Below are positions 55,204-63,442 of a stretch of DNA of 64,000 nucleotides, in pieces (position 1 is the stretch's first letter; each line of letters starts with the position of its first letter). The stretch covers positions 372,001 to 436,000 of the forward strand of contig JAJNDK010000003.1 of the NCBI GenBank assembly GCA_021156365.1, in the 5' to 3' direction. The notes below the pieces were generated by a model. It was given only the letters and a program-made list of their open reading frames with translations, did no database searches and had not been told where the DNA came from. The DNA is from Bacteroidota bacterium (GTDB taxonomy: Bacteria > Bacteroidota > Bacteroidia > B-17B0 > Aurantibacillaceae). Both the position numbers and the translations under genes were made by a program.

Positions 55204-57627
55204 ATGAGTAACGAGGTACAAAAAATAAAGGAAGGCTTGAGCTTTGAAGAGTTTAAAACGATCGTTTTAAATGATTTTCGTTTGATAAACGAGAGCCGCC
55301 AGGCAAGTTTGCTGGGAAGGAAAGAAGTGCTTACCGGAAAAGCCAAGTTTGGCATATTCGGTGATGGAAAGGAACTTGCACAGGTTGCCATGTCCAAAGT
55401 ATTTAAAGAAGGCGATTTCAGAAGCGGGTATTACCGCGATCAGACATTTATGTTCGCTATCGGTGCATTGAATATAGAGCAGTGGTTTGCCGGCCTGTAT
55501 GCCAATACCAACCAGGAAGAAGAACCGATGAGCGCCGGCCGCCAGATGGGAGGCCATTTTGGTACACGCAGCCTGAATGCAGACGGGACCTGGAGAGACC
55601 TTGCCAAACAGAAGAATTCCTCTTCCGATATTTCTCCTACTGCCGGCCAGATGCCGCGTCTCTTAGGGCTTGCCTACGCATCGCATTTCTACCGGATCAA
55701 TGCCGAGCTTCACAAGGATCCATTCACGAAATTTTCGAATAAAGGGAATGAAATAGCATTTGGTACTATCGGTGATGCAAGTACTTCCGAAGGTTTGTTC
55801 TGGGAAACCATCAATGCAGCCGGCGTGCTACAGGTGCCCATGCTGATGAGCGTATGGGATGACGGGCACGGTATTTCTGTTCCGAAAAAATTCCAGACAA
55901 CCAAAGAAAGCATTTCCGAAATATTGAAAGGTTTCCAGCGTGACGAGAACGGAAAAGGCTACGAGATATTCAAAACAAAAGGCTGGGATTATGCCCACCT
56001 GTGCGAGACCTATGAAAAGGCTGCAAAGGTGTGCCGCGAAGAACATGTACCGGTGCTGGTGCACGTGGAAGAAGTAACACAACCTCAGGGACACAGTACA
56101 TCAGGCTCCCACGAACGATATAAGTCCAAGGAGCGCCTTCAATGGGAAACTGATTTCGACTGCGTGAAAAAAATGCGCGAGTGGATCATCGAAAATGCGA
56201 TCTCCACAACAGAAGAGCTGGACAAGATAGAAGAAAATGCAAAAAACCTGGTGCGGGAAGGAAAGACTGCTGCCTGGGGTTCCTGTTGTGCACCTATCAA
56301 GGCCGAGTTGAATGAAGTGTTAGGTATACTAACAGAGGTAGCCGCTTCAGCCAACAGTCAGGCTTTTGTGGAGAAAGTGAAAAACGATCTTGCCACTGCC
56401 ATGGAACCGATCCGCAAAGATCTTCACATAGCTGTGAAAAAAGTATTACGTCTTACCAAAGACGACCAAAGTCCTGCCCGCGAAAAACTCATGAACTGGC
56501 TGAACAAATCGCGTGAAGAGAATTTCGATCGCTACAGCTCGTACCTGCATTCGCAATCTGCTATGGCAGTCGGCAACATTGAACCAAATGCAGTTACGTA
56601 CGATGCAGAAATGAAACAATGTGACGGTCGTGAGGTACTGAGAGATAATTTTGACAAGATCCTGCAGAAATACCCGGAAGTAATGATCTTCGGGGAAGAC
56701 TCCGGTAAGATCGGTGGCGTGAACCAGGGCCTGGAAGGATTGCAGGCAAAATACGGAGAACACCGGGTGTTCGATACCGGTATCCGTGAAGCGACCATTA
56801 TGGGGCAGGCGATAGGCCTTTCTATGCGTGGCTTGCGCCCGATCGCTGAGATCCAATACCTCGATTATTTGTTATATGCATTGCAGATCATGAGCGATGA
56901 CCTCGCTACTGTTCAATACCGTACCAAAGGTTTCCAGAAAGCTCCTGTGATCATCCGGACACGCGGGCATCGCCTCGAAGGTGTATGGCACAGTGGATCA
57001 CCGATGGGAATGATCGTTCATGCCTGCCGCGGTATCCATGTGTGCGTGCCACGTAACATGACCCAGGCCGCAGGATTTTACAATACATTGCTGAAAGCCG
57101 ACGAACCGGCCTTGGTCATAGAGCCATTGAATGCCTATCGTTTGAAAGAACAGGTACCGGCCAATTTCGGAGAGTTCAGGGTGCCATTGGGGATACCTGA
57201 AGTATTGCAGGAAGGAAGCGATGTTACACTGGTTACCTATGGTTCCTGCGTACGTATTGCCCAGGAGGCGATCAAAATGCTGAATGAAGCGGGGATCAGC
57301 GTGGAGCTCATCGATGTGCAGACCTTATTGCCGTTCGATATCCATCAATCGATCGTGGAATCTGTGAAGAAAACCAACAGGGTGGTATTCCTGGATGAAG
57401 ATGTACCAGGAGGAGCGAGCGCTTATATGATGCAGAAAGTGGTGGAAGAGCAGGGAGCTTACCAATACCTTGATTCGGCACCGCTCACTATTTCGGCAAA
57501 GGATCATCGTCCGGCCTATGGAAGCGATGGCGACTATTTCAGCAAGCCAAATGCGGATGATGTTTTCGATTTGGTATATAATTTGATTAGTGAGACCGAA
57601 CCTCAAAAATATCCGAAGATTTACTAA
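55204..57627 (+). CDS. 2-oxoacid dehydrogenase E1, alpha and beta subunits fused
   Basis: 807 residues. The alpha-type half (about 40-400) contains the thiamine-diphosphate region GDASTSEGLFWETINAAG (190-207) and VWDDGHGISVP (217-227). The usual GDG...NN metal motif reads GDA...DD. The beta-type half (about 455-807) has EVMIFGEDSGKIGGVNQG, GMRGLRPIAEIQYLDY-like residues and a transketolase C-terminal domain (DVTLVTYGSCVRIAQEA, VFLDEDVPGG). It decarboxylates a branched-chain or pyruvate-like 2-oxoacid and passes the acyl group to lipoyl-E2. No E2 or E3 gene is adjacent, so the complex is assembled from distant loci. A single-chain alpha-beta E1 is common in Bacteroidota. The long leader carries a hairpin. 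Confidence 0.92.
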   Translation: MSNEVQKIKEGLSFEEFKTIVLNDFRLINESRQASLLGRKEVLTGKAKFGIFGDGKELAQVAMSKVFKEGDFRSGYYRDQTFMFAIGALNIEQWFAGLYANTNQEEEPMSAGRQMGGHFGTRSLNADGTWRDLAKQKNSSSDISPTAGQMPRLLGLAYASHFYRINAELHKDPFTKFSNKGNEIAFGTIGDASTSEGLFWETINAAGVLQVPMLMSVWDDGHGISVPKKFQTTKESISEILKGFQRDENGKGYEIFKTKGWDYAHLCETYEKAAKVCREEHVPVLVHVEEVTQPQGHSTSGSHERYKSKERLQWETDFDCVKKMREWIIENAISTTEELDKIEENAKNLVREGKTAAWGSCCAPIKAELNEVLGILTEVAASANSQAFVEKVKNDLATAMEPIRKDLHIAVKKVLRLTKDDQSPAREKLMNWLNKSREENFDRYSSYLHSQSAMAVGNIEPNAVTYDAEMKQCDGREVLRDNFDKILQKYPEVMIFGEDSGKIGGVNQGLEGLQAKYGEHRVFDTGIREATIMGQAIGLSMRGLRPIAEIQYLDYLLYALQIMSDDLATVQYRTKGFQKAPVIIRTRGHRLEGVWHSGSPMGMIVHACRGIHVCVPRNMTQAAGFYNTLLKADEPALVIEPLNAYRLKEQVPANFGEFRVPLGIPEVLQEGSDVTLVTYGSCVRIAQEAIKMLNEAGISVELIDVQTLLPFDIHQSIVESVKKTNRVVFLDEDVPGGASAYMMQKVVEEQGAYQYLDSAPLTISAKDHRPAYGSDGDYFSKPNADDVFDLVYNLISETEPQKYPKIY

Positions 57628-57632
57628 CTTTG
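57625..57632 (+). promoter_or_regulatory. -7 promoter box TAACTTTG overlapping the E1 stop codon
   Basis: An exact TAnnTTTG match whose first three bases are the TAA stop of the E1 gene. It lies exactly 8 bases before the ATG at 57641. Confidence 0.6.
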
Positions 57633-57640
57633 TTCTAATT

Positions 57641-58318
57641 ATGAAAAAACTCTTTTTACTAAGTATTCTCTGTATAGCCGGTCCTTTTGTCTCTATGGCC
57701 CAGGAAGAGGAAGAAGATCCTAAGAAAATGATACGTGAGGTTATTTCCGTGGAAATGGAAAAACCCAAAGCAGTAAAACCTCCTCCGGTGGCAGTGGAAG
57801 AGCCGAAAGGGAAAAAAGGAAAAAAGAAACCTGCGGAAGAGCCACCTCCGGTAGAGGAGGAAGTGGATACTACTTCTATTACAATGATTCCTGCAACTCC
57901 TGCAGAGCTCTCGAAACGTGCCAATTCCTGGTACAACGCGAAAACAAAAAAATACAAAAAAGATCAGGGTGCCACATCCGGAAATAAAATGACCTGTGTA
58001 GTGCTCTTCGATTACAAACCAAAAGAGCTCAACCCGGTGAATGATGTGGAAGGAACGATCTCTATGAACCTCACGATCGATTTTAAAGAAGGCAGATACC
58101 GTTACACCATCGATAAAATGGAGCACAAAGCAAAACGTGGTGTTTCTTCCGGTGGCGATGTTTTTAATGACGTTCCTGCCTGCGGATCCATGAACCTCAA
58201 TTCGGTGATCTGGAAACAAATCAGAAGCGCTGCATTGACACAAGGCAAACTTCTCGCAGACGATCTGAAAGTTAAAATGGGAGTTCCTGTGGTGGAAAAA
58301 GGAAAAGACGAATGGTAG
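57641..58318 (+). CDS. Exported DUF4468-like protein with Pro/Lys/Glu-rich linker
   Basis: 225 residues from ATG 57641; an upstream in-frame ATG at 57590 lies within the E1 gene and is rejected because of the -7 box at 57625. The signal peptide is FLLSILCIAGPFVSMAQ. Residues about 20-80 are low complexity (EEPKGKKGKKKPAEEPPP). The rest resembles the DUF4468 TBP-like domain: ELSKRANSWYNAKTKKY, ISMNLTIDFKEGRYRYTIDK. These are periplasmic or envelope proteins of unknown function. A good terminator follows. Confidence 0.75.
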   Translation: MKKLFLLSILCIAGPFVSMAQEEEEDPKKMIREVISVEMEKPKAVKPPPVAVEEPKGKKGKKKPAEEPPPVEEEVDTTSITMIPATPAELSKRANSWYNAKTKKYKKDQGATSGNKMTCVVLFDYKPKELNPVNDVEGTISMNLTIDFKEGRYRYTIDKMEHKAKRGVSSGGDVFNDVPACGSMNLNSVIWKQIRSAALTQGKLLADDLKVKMGVPVVEKGKDEW

Positions 58319-58340
58319 TCCATTAAATCATATTTAAGAG

Positions 58341-58375
58341 AAAAGCCGCTGTTTGTAATGAACGCGGCTTTTTTG
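58341..58375 (+). terminator. Rho-independent terminator
   Basis: AAAAGCCGC (58341-58349) pairs with GCGGCTTTT (58364-58372) around a 14-base loop, followed by TTTT. It ends the E1/DUF4468 unit before the Fur promoter. Confidence 0.85.
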
Positions 58376-58435
58376 TTGCCCTGCACCGTAGAATAATTAG
58401 ATCCCTAAATACTTGATAAACTTGCCAAAAACCGA

Positions 58436-58443
58436 TACATTTG
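58436..58443 (+). promoter_or_regulatory. Promoter of the Fur operon (-7 TACATTTG, -33 CTTG)
   Basis: An exact TAnnTTTG match exactly 8 bases before the ATG of the Fur gene. CTTG at 58412-58415 sits 20 bases upstream, the usual -33 spacing, making this the best-formed promoter in the window. Confidence 0.7.
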
Positions 58444-58451
58444 ACTAAGAT

Positions 58452-58934
58452 ATGATCAAAGAAGAAACGAAAGATACGGTAAGGCAGCTTTTTTCCGACT
58501 TTCTCGAAAAGAACGGGCATCGCAAAACATCCGAACGTTTTGCCATACTCAATGAGATCTATTCGCACGAGGGGCATTTTGATATTGAGTCGCTGTACGT
58601 ATTGATGAAGAATAAGAAGTATCGTGTAAGCCGGGCAACCTTGTATAATACCATTGAGATCCTGCTCGAATGCGGTTTGGTCACCAAACACCAGTTCGGC
58701 AAGAACCAGGCTCAGTTTGAACGCGCATATATGTTCAAACAACATGATCACCTGATCTGTTCGGATTGTGAGAAAGTGTTTGAGTTTTGTGATCCGCGCA
58801 TTCAGCAGATACAGCAGATGGCGGGTGAAATATTGAATTTTAATATAAACAGCCATTCACTTAATTTTTATGGCAATTGTAAATTCCTGGAGCAGACGGG
58901 CAAATGCAAACATTATAACCCGGTAAAAAAATAA
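58452..58934 (+). CDS. Fur-family metal-responsive transcriptional regulator
   Basis: 160 residues. A winged-helix DNA-binding half (about 1-85, [33 protein letters not shown]) is followed by a dimerisation half with the metal site [15 protein letters not shown] and a second cysteine pair ([11 protein letters not shown]). It represses iron or zinc uptake genes when loaded with metal; which metal is not readable here. The stop codon is immediately followed by the ATG of the STAS gene (no gap). No obvious Fur box lies in its own promoter. Confidence 0.93.
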   Translation: MIKEETKDTVRQLFSDFLEKNGHRKTSERFAILNEIYSHEGHFDIESLYVLMKNKKYRVSRATLYNTIEILLECGLVTKHQFGKNQAQFERAYMFKQHDHLICSDCEKVFEFCDPRIQQIQQMAGEILNFNINSHSLNFYGNCKFLEQTGKCKHYNPVKK

Positions 58935-59279
58935 ATGTTATTCAGCTTTCAAATAAAAAAGGATGCAGATATCCAGGTCGTCTACTTCGAAGGCGAGCTG
59001 ATCGAGCGAAGCCAGGCCACTGAGCTGATGGCGGCTGTGCAGGCCCTTTTAGAGAATAAAGAGCTGAAATATATTTTTGACCTGAACGATCTGAGGTATA
59101 TGAACAGCAGCGGATTGAACGTACTGATCAACCTGCTGACGAAAGCACGGAAAGAAGGCGGGGAAGTGATCATCACACACGTCAATAAAAAGATCAGGGA
59201 ACTGCTGATCATTACCAAGCTTACTTCTATGTTCGCGGTTACCGACTCTATCGAACAGGCTGTTTCCCGTTTCAAATAA
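58935..59279 (+). CDS. STAS-domain anti-anti-sigma factor-like protein
   Basis: A 114-residue single STAS domain. VVYFEGELIERSQATEL (about 15-31) and YIFDLNDLRYMNSSGLNVL (46-64) are typical; the SSG at 58-60 contains the serine that kinase-type anti-sigma factors phosphorylate. In partner-switching, the unphosphorylated STAS protein frees a sigma factor or other target, and SpoIIE-type PP2C enzymes reactivate it. No anti-sigma kinase is adjacent. The PP2C sensor at 34614-37778 is a candidate partner, by inference. It abuts Fur upstream and the hydroxyacid dehydrogenase downstream with zero spacing. Confidence 0.9.
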   Translation: MLFSFQIKKDADIQVVYFEGELIERSQATELMAAVQALLENKELKYIFDLNDLRYMNSSGLNVLINLLTKARKEGGEVIITHVNKKIRELLIITKLTSMFAVTDSIEQAVSRFK

Positions 59280-60245
59280 ATGCTGTCAACTCTTATGCAG
59301 AAGAAGATCCTGTTCGCAGACTCCAATCACCCGGCGCTTCATGAGATATTGATGGAAAAAGGATTTCAATGCGACCTTTTTTGGGACAAACCCATTGAAG
59401 AGCTGATCCGGCTGATCCCTGCTTATCATGGTATTGTGATCCGCAGTCGTTTCCTTATTACAAAAGAGATCATTGATACCGCTACGCTTCTGGAATGCAT
59501 TGGAAGAGCAGGAGCGGGGATGGAAAATATCGATGTGGCTTATGCCGGAAAAAAAGGAATTGTATGTGTGCATGCACCGGAAGGCAACCGGGATGCGGTA
59601 GCCGAGCAGGCAATGGCAATGCTCCTGGGTTTGTTTAATAATATCAACAGGGCCGACAGGGAAGTACGACAGGGAAAATGGTTCCGTGAGCAGAACCGGG
59701 GAGAAGAGCTGAAAGGAAAAACAGTAGGCATCATCGGCTATGGAAATATGGGAAGCGCATTTGCAGAAAGACTGCGCGGCTTTTCCTGCAAGGTATTAGC
59801 TTACGATAAATACAAAAGTGGTTTCGGCAATGAATATATAAAGGAAAGCACTTTGCAAGGGCTATTCGAAGAAACCGACGTGATCAGCCTGCATACTCCC
59901 CTGACAGAAGAAACAAGGTATTTGCTGAACGATGCTTTTTTTAATTCGTTCCGGAAAAATATTTATGTGATCAACACCGCACGTGGCAAATGCCTGAATA
60001 CGGCTGATCTGGTGAAAAACCTGCAATCCGGAAAAGTAAAAGGCGCTTGCCTGGACGTACTGGAATACGAAGCTGTTTCGTTCGAGCATATCGATGCGGC
60101 ACAACTGCCGGAGCCATTCAAATACCTGATCGCTTCCGATAAAGTGATCTTAACCCCGCATATAGCAGGCTGGACGCAGGAGTCGAACGAGAAGATCGCT
60201 ACGGTATTGGCAAATAAAATGGCTGAGGTATTGGCGGCGGATTAG
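59280..60245 (+). CDS. D-isomer 2-hydroxyacid dehydrogenase (SerA-like)
   Basis: 321 residues; ATG 59280 abuts the STAS stop, and ATG 59295 (MQKKILFADS) is an alternative. The NAD-binding GxGxxG is GYGNMGS (153-159). Catalytic residues are Arg235 (NTARGK), Glu in LDVLEYE (about 262-264) and His294 (TPHIAGW). A substrate-binding loop GRAGAGMENID is present. The short form without an ACT domain could be a phosphoglycerate dehydrogenase or another 2-hydroxyacid dehydrogenase; serC is not adjacent, so the substrate is open. It is last in the Fur operon. Confidence 0.88.
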   Translation: MLSTLMQKKILFADSNHPALHEILMEKGFQCDLFWDKPIEELIRLIPAYHGIVIRSRFLITKEIIDTATLLECIGRAGAGMENIDVAYAGKKGIVCVHAPEGNRDAVAEQAMAMLLGLFNNINRADREVRQGKWFREQNRGEELKGKTVGIIGYGNMGSAFAERLRGFSCKVLAYDKYKSGFGNEYIKESTLQGLFEETDVISLHTPLTEETRYLLNDAFFNSFRKNIYVINTARGKCLNTADLVKNLQSGKVKGACLDVLEYEAVSFEHIDAAQLPEPFKYLIASDKVILTPHIAGWTQESNEKIATVLANKMAEVLAAD

Positions 60246-60269
60246 CACAAATATATTCTGTAGCTATAA

Positions 60270-60299
60270 TAAAAAACCCCGGACATTTCTGCCGGGGTT
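60270..60299 (-). terminator. Terminator between convergent genes
   Basis: AACCCCGG (60275-60282) pairs with CCGGGGTT (60292-60299) around a 9-base loop. Read on the minus strand it is followed by TTTTTT, so it mainly serves the DUF4142 gene ending at 60335; on the plus strand the tail is TTAATT, weaker but usable for the Fur operon. Confidence 0.85.
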
Positions 60300-60334
60300 A
60301 ATTATGGTTTGTTATATGTATCAATAAGTATTTC

Positions 60335-60910
60335 TTATTTCATGTCTTTTAAACGATTGCAGGATCCCTGCACCATGCCGAGGTGAGACTGTACTTCGGT
60401 AATGGTGTTGGAAGCCCAGTTTTTTACTTCTGCGTCTTCTGCATTGTTGGCGATCTTGCTGTATGTTTTTACTGCATCTTCGTGTTTGTCTTTCATCATG
60501 CTGGTATATTCCTTATCGTATTCGATACCGGTTTTTTCAGATAGCTTGGTGATCTTGTCGCGCTGATCGTCCGTAAGGTCGGTAGGAAGCGTTACGCTTT
60601 TCTGCTCGGCCAGTGCACGGATGTCGTTATTCATTTTGGTGTGTTTTTCTACCAGCATGGCTGCCAGTTCTTTCACGTCTGCAGTATATGCGTTGGCTGC
60701 TGCATGTTGAGAAACCTGGATCTCGAATAAATTCGACAGGTAAGAGTTAGCCAGGTAATCGGCATCTTTCTCGGTTTTGCCATCAAATTTTGCATCATTG
60801 CTATCCTCGGCAATTTCTTTGCTGTCTTTCTCATTGCTGCATGACGGAGCTACGAGGCAAAGGAAACCAGCCGCGAGGGCATAAACGGTTATTTTTTTCA
60901 GACTTGTCAT
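60335..60910 (-). CDS. DUF4142 lipoprotein
   Basis: 191 residues. A lipobox-type signal (AAGFLCLVAPSC, Cys24) is followed by an acidic linker and a four-helix, ferritin-like DUF4142 domain (about 48-188: YLANSYLSNLFEIQVSQHAAA, LVEKHTKMNNDI, YDKEYTSMMKDKHEDAVK). It is an envelope lipoprotein; DUF4142 members are widespread, stress-associated and of unknown mechanism. It is transcribed alone, ending at the terminator at 60270-60299. Confidence 0.85.
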   Translation of the reverse strand: MTSLKKITVYALAAGFLCLVAPSCSNEKDSKEIAEDSNDAKFDGKTEKDADYLANSYLSNLFEIQVSQHAAANAYTADVKELAAMLVEKHTKMNNDIRALAEQKSVTLPTDLTDDQRDKITKLSEKTGIEYDKEYTSMMKDKHEDAVKTYSKIANNAEDAEVKNWASNTITEVQSHLGMVQGSCNRLKDMK

Positions 60911-61037
60911 TTTTTTCTTTTTTTAGTTTCCCTGCTTATTATAAAAGCATGCCAGGCGAAAAAAGGCTGAAATGCCTGTGAATAGGCGTATGGAACAATA
61001 AATTTTATGGGATGTGAGTAAAGTTTTGTGTAAATAT

Positions 61038-62234
61038 CTACTCATCTGCTCTCCGGTGCAGTTCATCCTTCAATGCAGGCAATTTCCGCCAGTTGAGGGC
61101 TTTTCCTTTCAGGATATACTGTTTTGAATCATGTACATAATGTATGCTCAATGTGCTGTCGGAAGCGCTGTATTCAAAAGGTACCGGGTAGGTTTTGAGA
61201 TCGTAATCGGTGAGGTACAAAATGCTGTGAAGGCTGTCGGTGAGAATGTTGAAATCCTGCATGCTGTCATCCTGTTTCTGAAAGATGATGTAATTGTGGC
61301 GGTGAATAAAAAAACGTTTGGCAGGAGACAGGTGTACAGGAATAAGCGTATCATTCCTGTATGCTTCTGTTGTTTCGTAAGCTCCGTGCAGGTATGGACG
61401 GGGAGCAGTATCGTCATTAAAAGTACCGGCCTGCAGATACGGAAAAAGAGACTCGAGCAGGAACAGGCCGATAATGAAAGTCTTCATTGACACATACACA
61501 AAGAAGGATTTGTGAAAGAACGGTTTTTCGGGGCTTATCTGTTCTGTGCGCTGAAAGAGCAATAAACCAAACAGTGGCTTTACAACCGGGATAAGCAATA
61601 ACAACGTCAGAAAGATCAGGAAACAGGTATATAATTTCACGGAAATATCGAAGCCAAGATTGATGCAAAGCACATGAAGCAATGCAGCTAAAGAAAACAA
61701 AAGAGCAAGGTTACGTGTTCTCCTGAAAAGCAATAGAGCTCCTGCAAGCACTTCGAACATCCCGGTGAGTATGTTGTAGAGATGAGAAGTGCCCATGCTG
61801 CTCCAGAACAAAATATCCTTATCCAGCCTGCCAAGCGGCGTATACAGGATGTTGGGCTCCGGCAAATAGAACTGCCCTTTGAATACTTTATCGAATCCGT
61901 ATTTGAGCAGAATGAGCGCGAGGTAGTAGAAAGCTGTGAGGCGGATTATCCGGATGAGCTTTGTTTTCCCACTGTCGGATACTTTTGTAAGCAAGAGACT
62001 CAGCAGTACCGAAAGAACAAGCAATACCAGCACCAGCCAATACATGCTGCCTGAATCGGATGAAACATCGTTGTTTTTAGAAGAACCGGCTAATACTGAC
62101 AAGAGACCTCCAAAAACAGTTTTTGTTATCTCTGCCTGAAAAGGAAAAATGCGAAATGAAAAAGGAATGAAAAGGATGCATAAAGATGTGAAAACATAAG
62201 GGATCAGTCGGAAGCTTCCGGATAGTACTTTCAT
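61038..62234 (-). CDS. Polytopic membrane protein, DoxX-like core
   Basis: 398 residues with about seven hydrophobic helices. The central part (about 100-215) has a DoxX-like look: YYLALILLKYGFDKVFKG, then NILTGMFEVLAGALLLF and LLHVLCINL. The C-terminal about 130 residues are soluble, with RPYLHGAYETTEAYRND and KRFFIHRHNYIIFQ, probably periplasmic. No catalytic motif was recognised. Its ATG overlaps the stop of the preceding small-paralogue gene (TAATG), so it is translationally coupled to the three-paralogue operon and probably works with those proteins. Confidence 0.75.
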   Translation of the reverse strand: MKVLSGSFRLIPYVFTSLCILFIPFSFRIFPFQAEITKTVFGGLLSVLAGSSKNNDVSSDSGSMYWLVLVLLVLSVLLSLLLTKVSDSGKTKLIRIIRLTAFYYLALILLKYGFDKVFKGQFYLPEPNILYTPLGRLDKDILFWSSMGTSHLYNILTGMFEVLAGALLLFRRTRNLALLFSLAALLHVLCINLGFDISVKLYTCFLIFLTLLLLIPVVKPLFGLLLFQRTEQISPEKPFFHKSFFVYVSMKTFIIGLFLLESLFPYLQAGTFNDDTAPRPYLHGAYETTEAYRNDTLIPVHLSPAKRFFIHRHNYIIFQKQDDSMQDFNILTDSLHSILYLTDYDLKTYPVPFEYSASDSTLSIHYVHDSKQYILKGKALNWRKLPALKDELHRRADE

Positions 62235-62770
62235 TAGCGGGCAGGAGTATGGAGCTGTTTGTATTGCCAGGAAAACAAACCTGCAAAAAGCGAGAAGAGA
62301 GCAAGAAGGCTGATATAGAATGCCGGGATCCCGGATGCAGAAGGTTTTGGACGATCGTTACCGGAAAAGGGAATAATGGAATTATTCTTTTTTATACTCT
62401 CCCCGGTGTTGGACCTGCTGGCAGGATACGAGGGTGTTTTAAATAAGTGTTGTACACTGTCGATGAGGTGCTCTTTGGAAAATATCGAATCCCTTGTCAG
62501 CGCTGCTTTACGTGAAGAAATCAGTTTGTTGCGGACTACAATGAAGGTATCCGGCAGGTGATTCAATTCCATTTTACGGCCGTACTCGTATGCTTCTTCA
62601 TTCAGGCCTTCGTTGTGAAGGTCCATGCCGAACAAATGATTTTCATACGCGAGGGCAAATGCTTCTTCGTTGCCACTATGGCTTTTGTGGGCAATTCGTT
62701 TGGTTTGTGCAGGAAGGAAACTCCATCCGATAATAATGAACAAGCCTGCCAGAATAAAGTGTTTTTTCAT
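62234..62770 (-). CDS. Tandem KSHSG-family protein, copy 3 (secreted, C-terminal TM anchor)
   Basis: 178 residues. A signal peptide (HFILAGLFIIIGWSFLPAQ) is followed at once by KRIAHKSHSGNEEAF, a variable middle with FSKEHLIDSV, and a C-terminal membrane helix ending SLFAGLFSWQYKQ and a short tail. It is the most diverged of the three copies and lacks the DSVKFIGFDNKK segment. The body should sit in the periplasm with a C-terminal inner-membrane anchor. I do not recognise the family. It overlaps the polytopic membrane gene by 1 base. Confidence 0.8.
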   Translation of the reverse strand: MKKHFILAGLFIIIGWSFLPAQTKRIAHKSHSGNEEAFALAYENHLFGMDLHNEGLNEEAYEYGRKMELNHLPDTFIVVRNKLISSRKAALTRDSIFSKEHLIDSVQHLFKTPSYPASRSNTGESIKKNNSIIPFSGNDRPKPSASGIPAFYISLLALFSLFAGLFSWQYKQLHTPAR

Positions 62771-62782
62771 GATTTATATGTA

Positions 62783-63430
62783 TTAACAGGATTGACGGTA
62801 TTTCCAGGAGAACAGACCTGCGAATAAAGAACTTAACAGAAGTAGGCAGACATACAATGGAAGCTTATCGGAAAAAGGCGGTTTGGGGTTTTCCGGTGAG
62901 GAAACGGGAAACACACTTTCTTTTTTCGATTTGGATTTCTTTTTTGCAGCCTGCTTTTTATTATCAAAGCCTATGAATTTCACACTATCGGCAGGATTCG
63001 AAAAATGGTATTGCAGTGTAATAATTGATTTGATACTGCCCAGTGCATGTTGCTTAGAGAAGAGTGGATGGTTGATCACTGTATCCCTGCCCGGAGCCCA
63101 TATACCTTTGTATATACTATCGATCGAAGTGATGCCACAATCCTTACTGGTAACCATAATAGCTTTGTTCTCTGAGAGGAAGATCACACTGTCCAGCCTG
63201 GCAGCGCGTTCTTTTATGGTGAAGGTTGGCACCGTGGAAAATTTCAGTTTATTATCCATTGGATACGCGCCAAAGTTGGAAAAACTCATATCAAAGAGAT
63301 CGGCTTCGAATGCAGTTCGGAACGTTTCTATGCTTCCGCTATGACTTTTGTGGGCTATTTTTTTTGTTTGACCTAAACAGGAAAAACCGGCAAGAAGCAA
63401 CAGGCAAATGAAGGAATTGATTTTTTTCAT
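62783..63430 (-). CDS. Tandem KSHSG-family protein, copy 2 (secreted, C-terminal TM anchor)
   Basis: 215 residues with a signal peptide (SFICLLLLAGFSCLGQ), then KKIAHKSHSGSIETF, SNFGAYP, DSVIFLSENKAIMVTS, FSKQHALGSIK, DSVKFIGFDNKK, a Lys/Ser-rich linker, PKPPF and a membrane helix ending SLFAGLFSWKYRQSC. Motif order is the same as in the right-edge copy. Both ends are the most conserved parts, suggesting the mature N-terminus and the membrane anchor are functional. It lies 12 bases from the neighbours on each side. Confidence 0.85.
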   Translation of the reverse strand: MKKINSFICLLLLAGFSCLGQTKKIAHKSHSGSIETFRTAFEADLFDMSFSNFGAYPMDNKLKFSTVPTFTIKERAARLDSVIFLSENKAIMVTSKDCGITSIDSIYKGIWAPGRDTVINHPLFSKQHALGSIKSIITLQYHFSNPADSVKFIGFDNKKQAAKKKSKSKKESVFPVSSPENPKPPFSDKLPLYVCLLLLSSLFAGLFSWKYRQSC

Positions 63431-63442
63431 GTAGGTAATAAA

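Noticed and set aside
57590-57640. Upstream start for the DUF4468-like protein within the E1 gene
   Set aside because: The signal peptide begins at ATG 57641 and the -7 box at 57625-57632 would lie inside the longer version.
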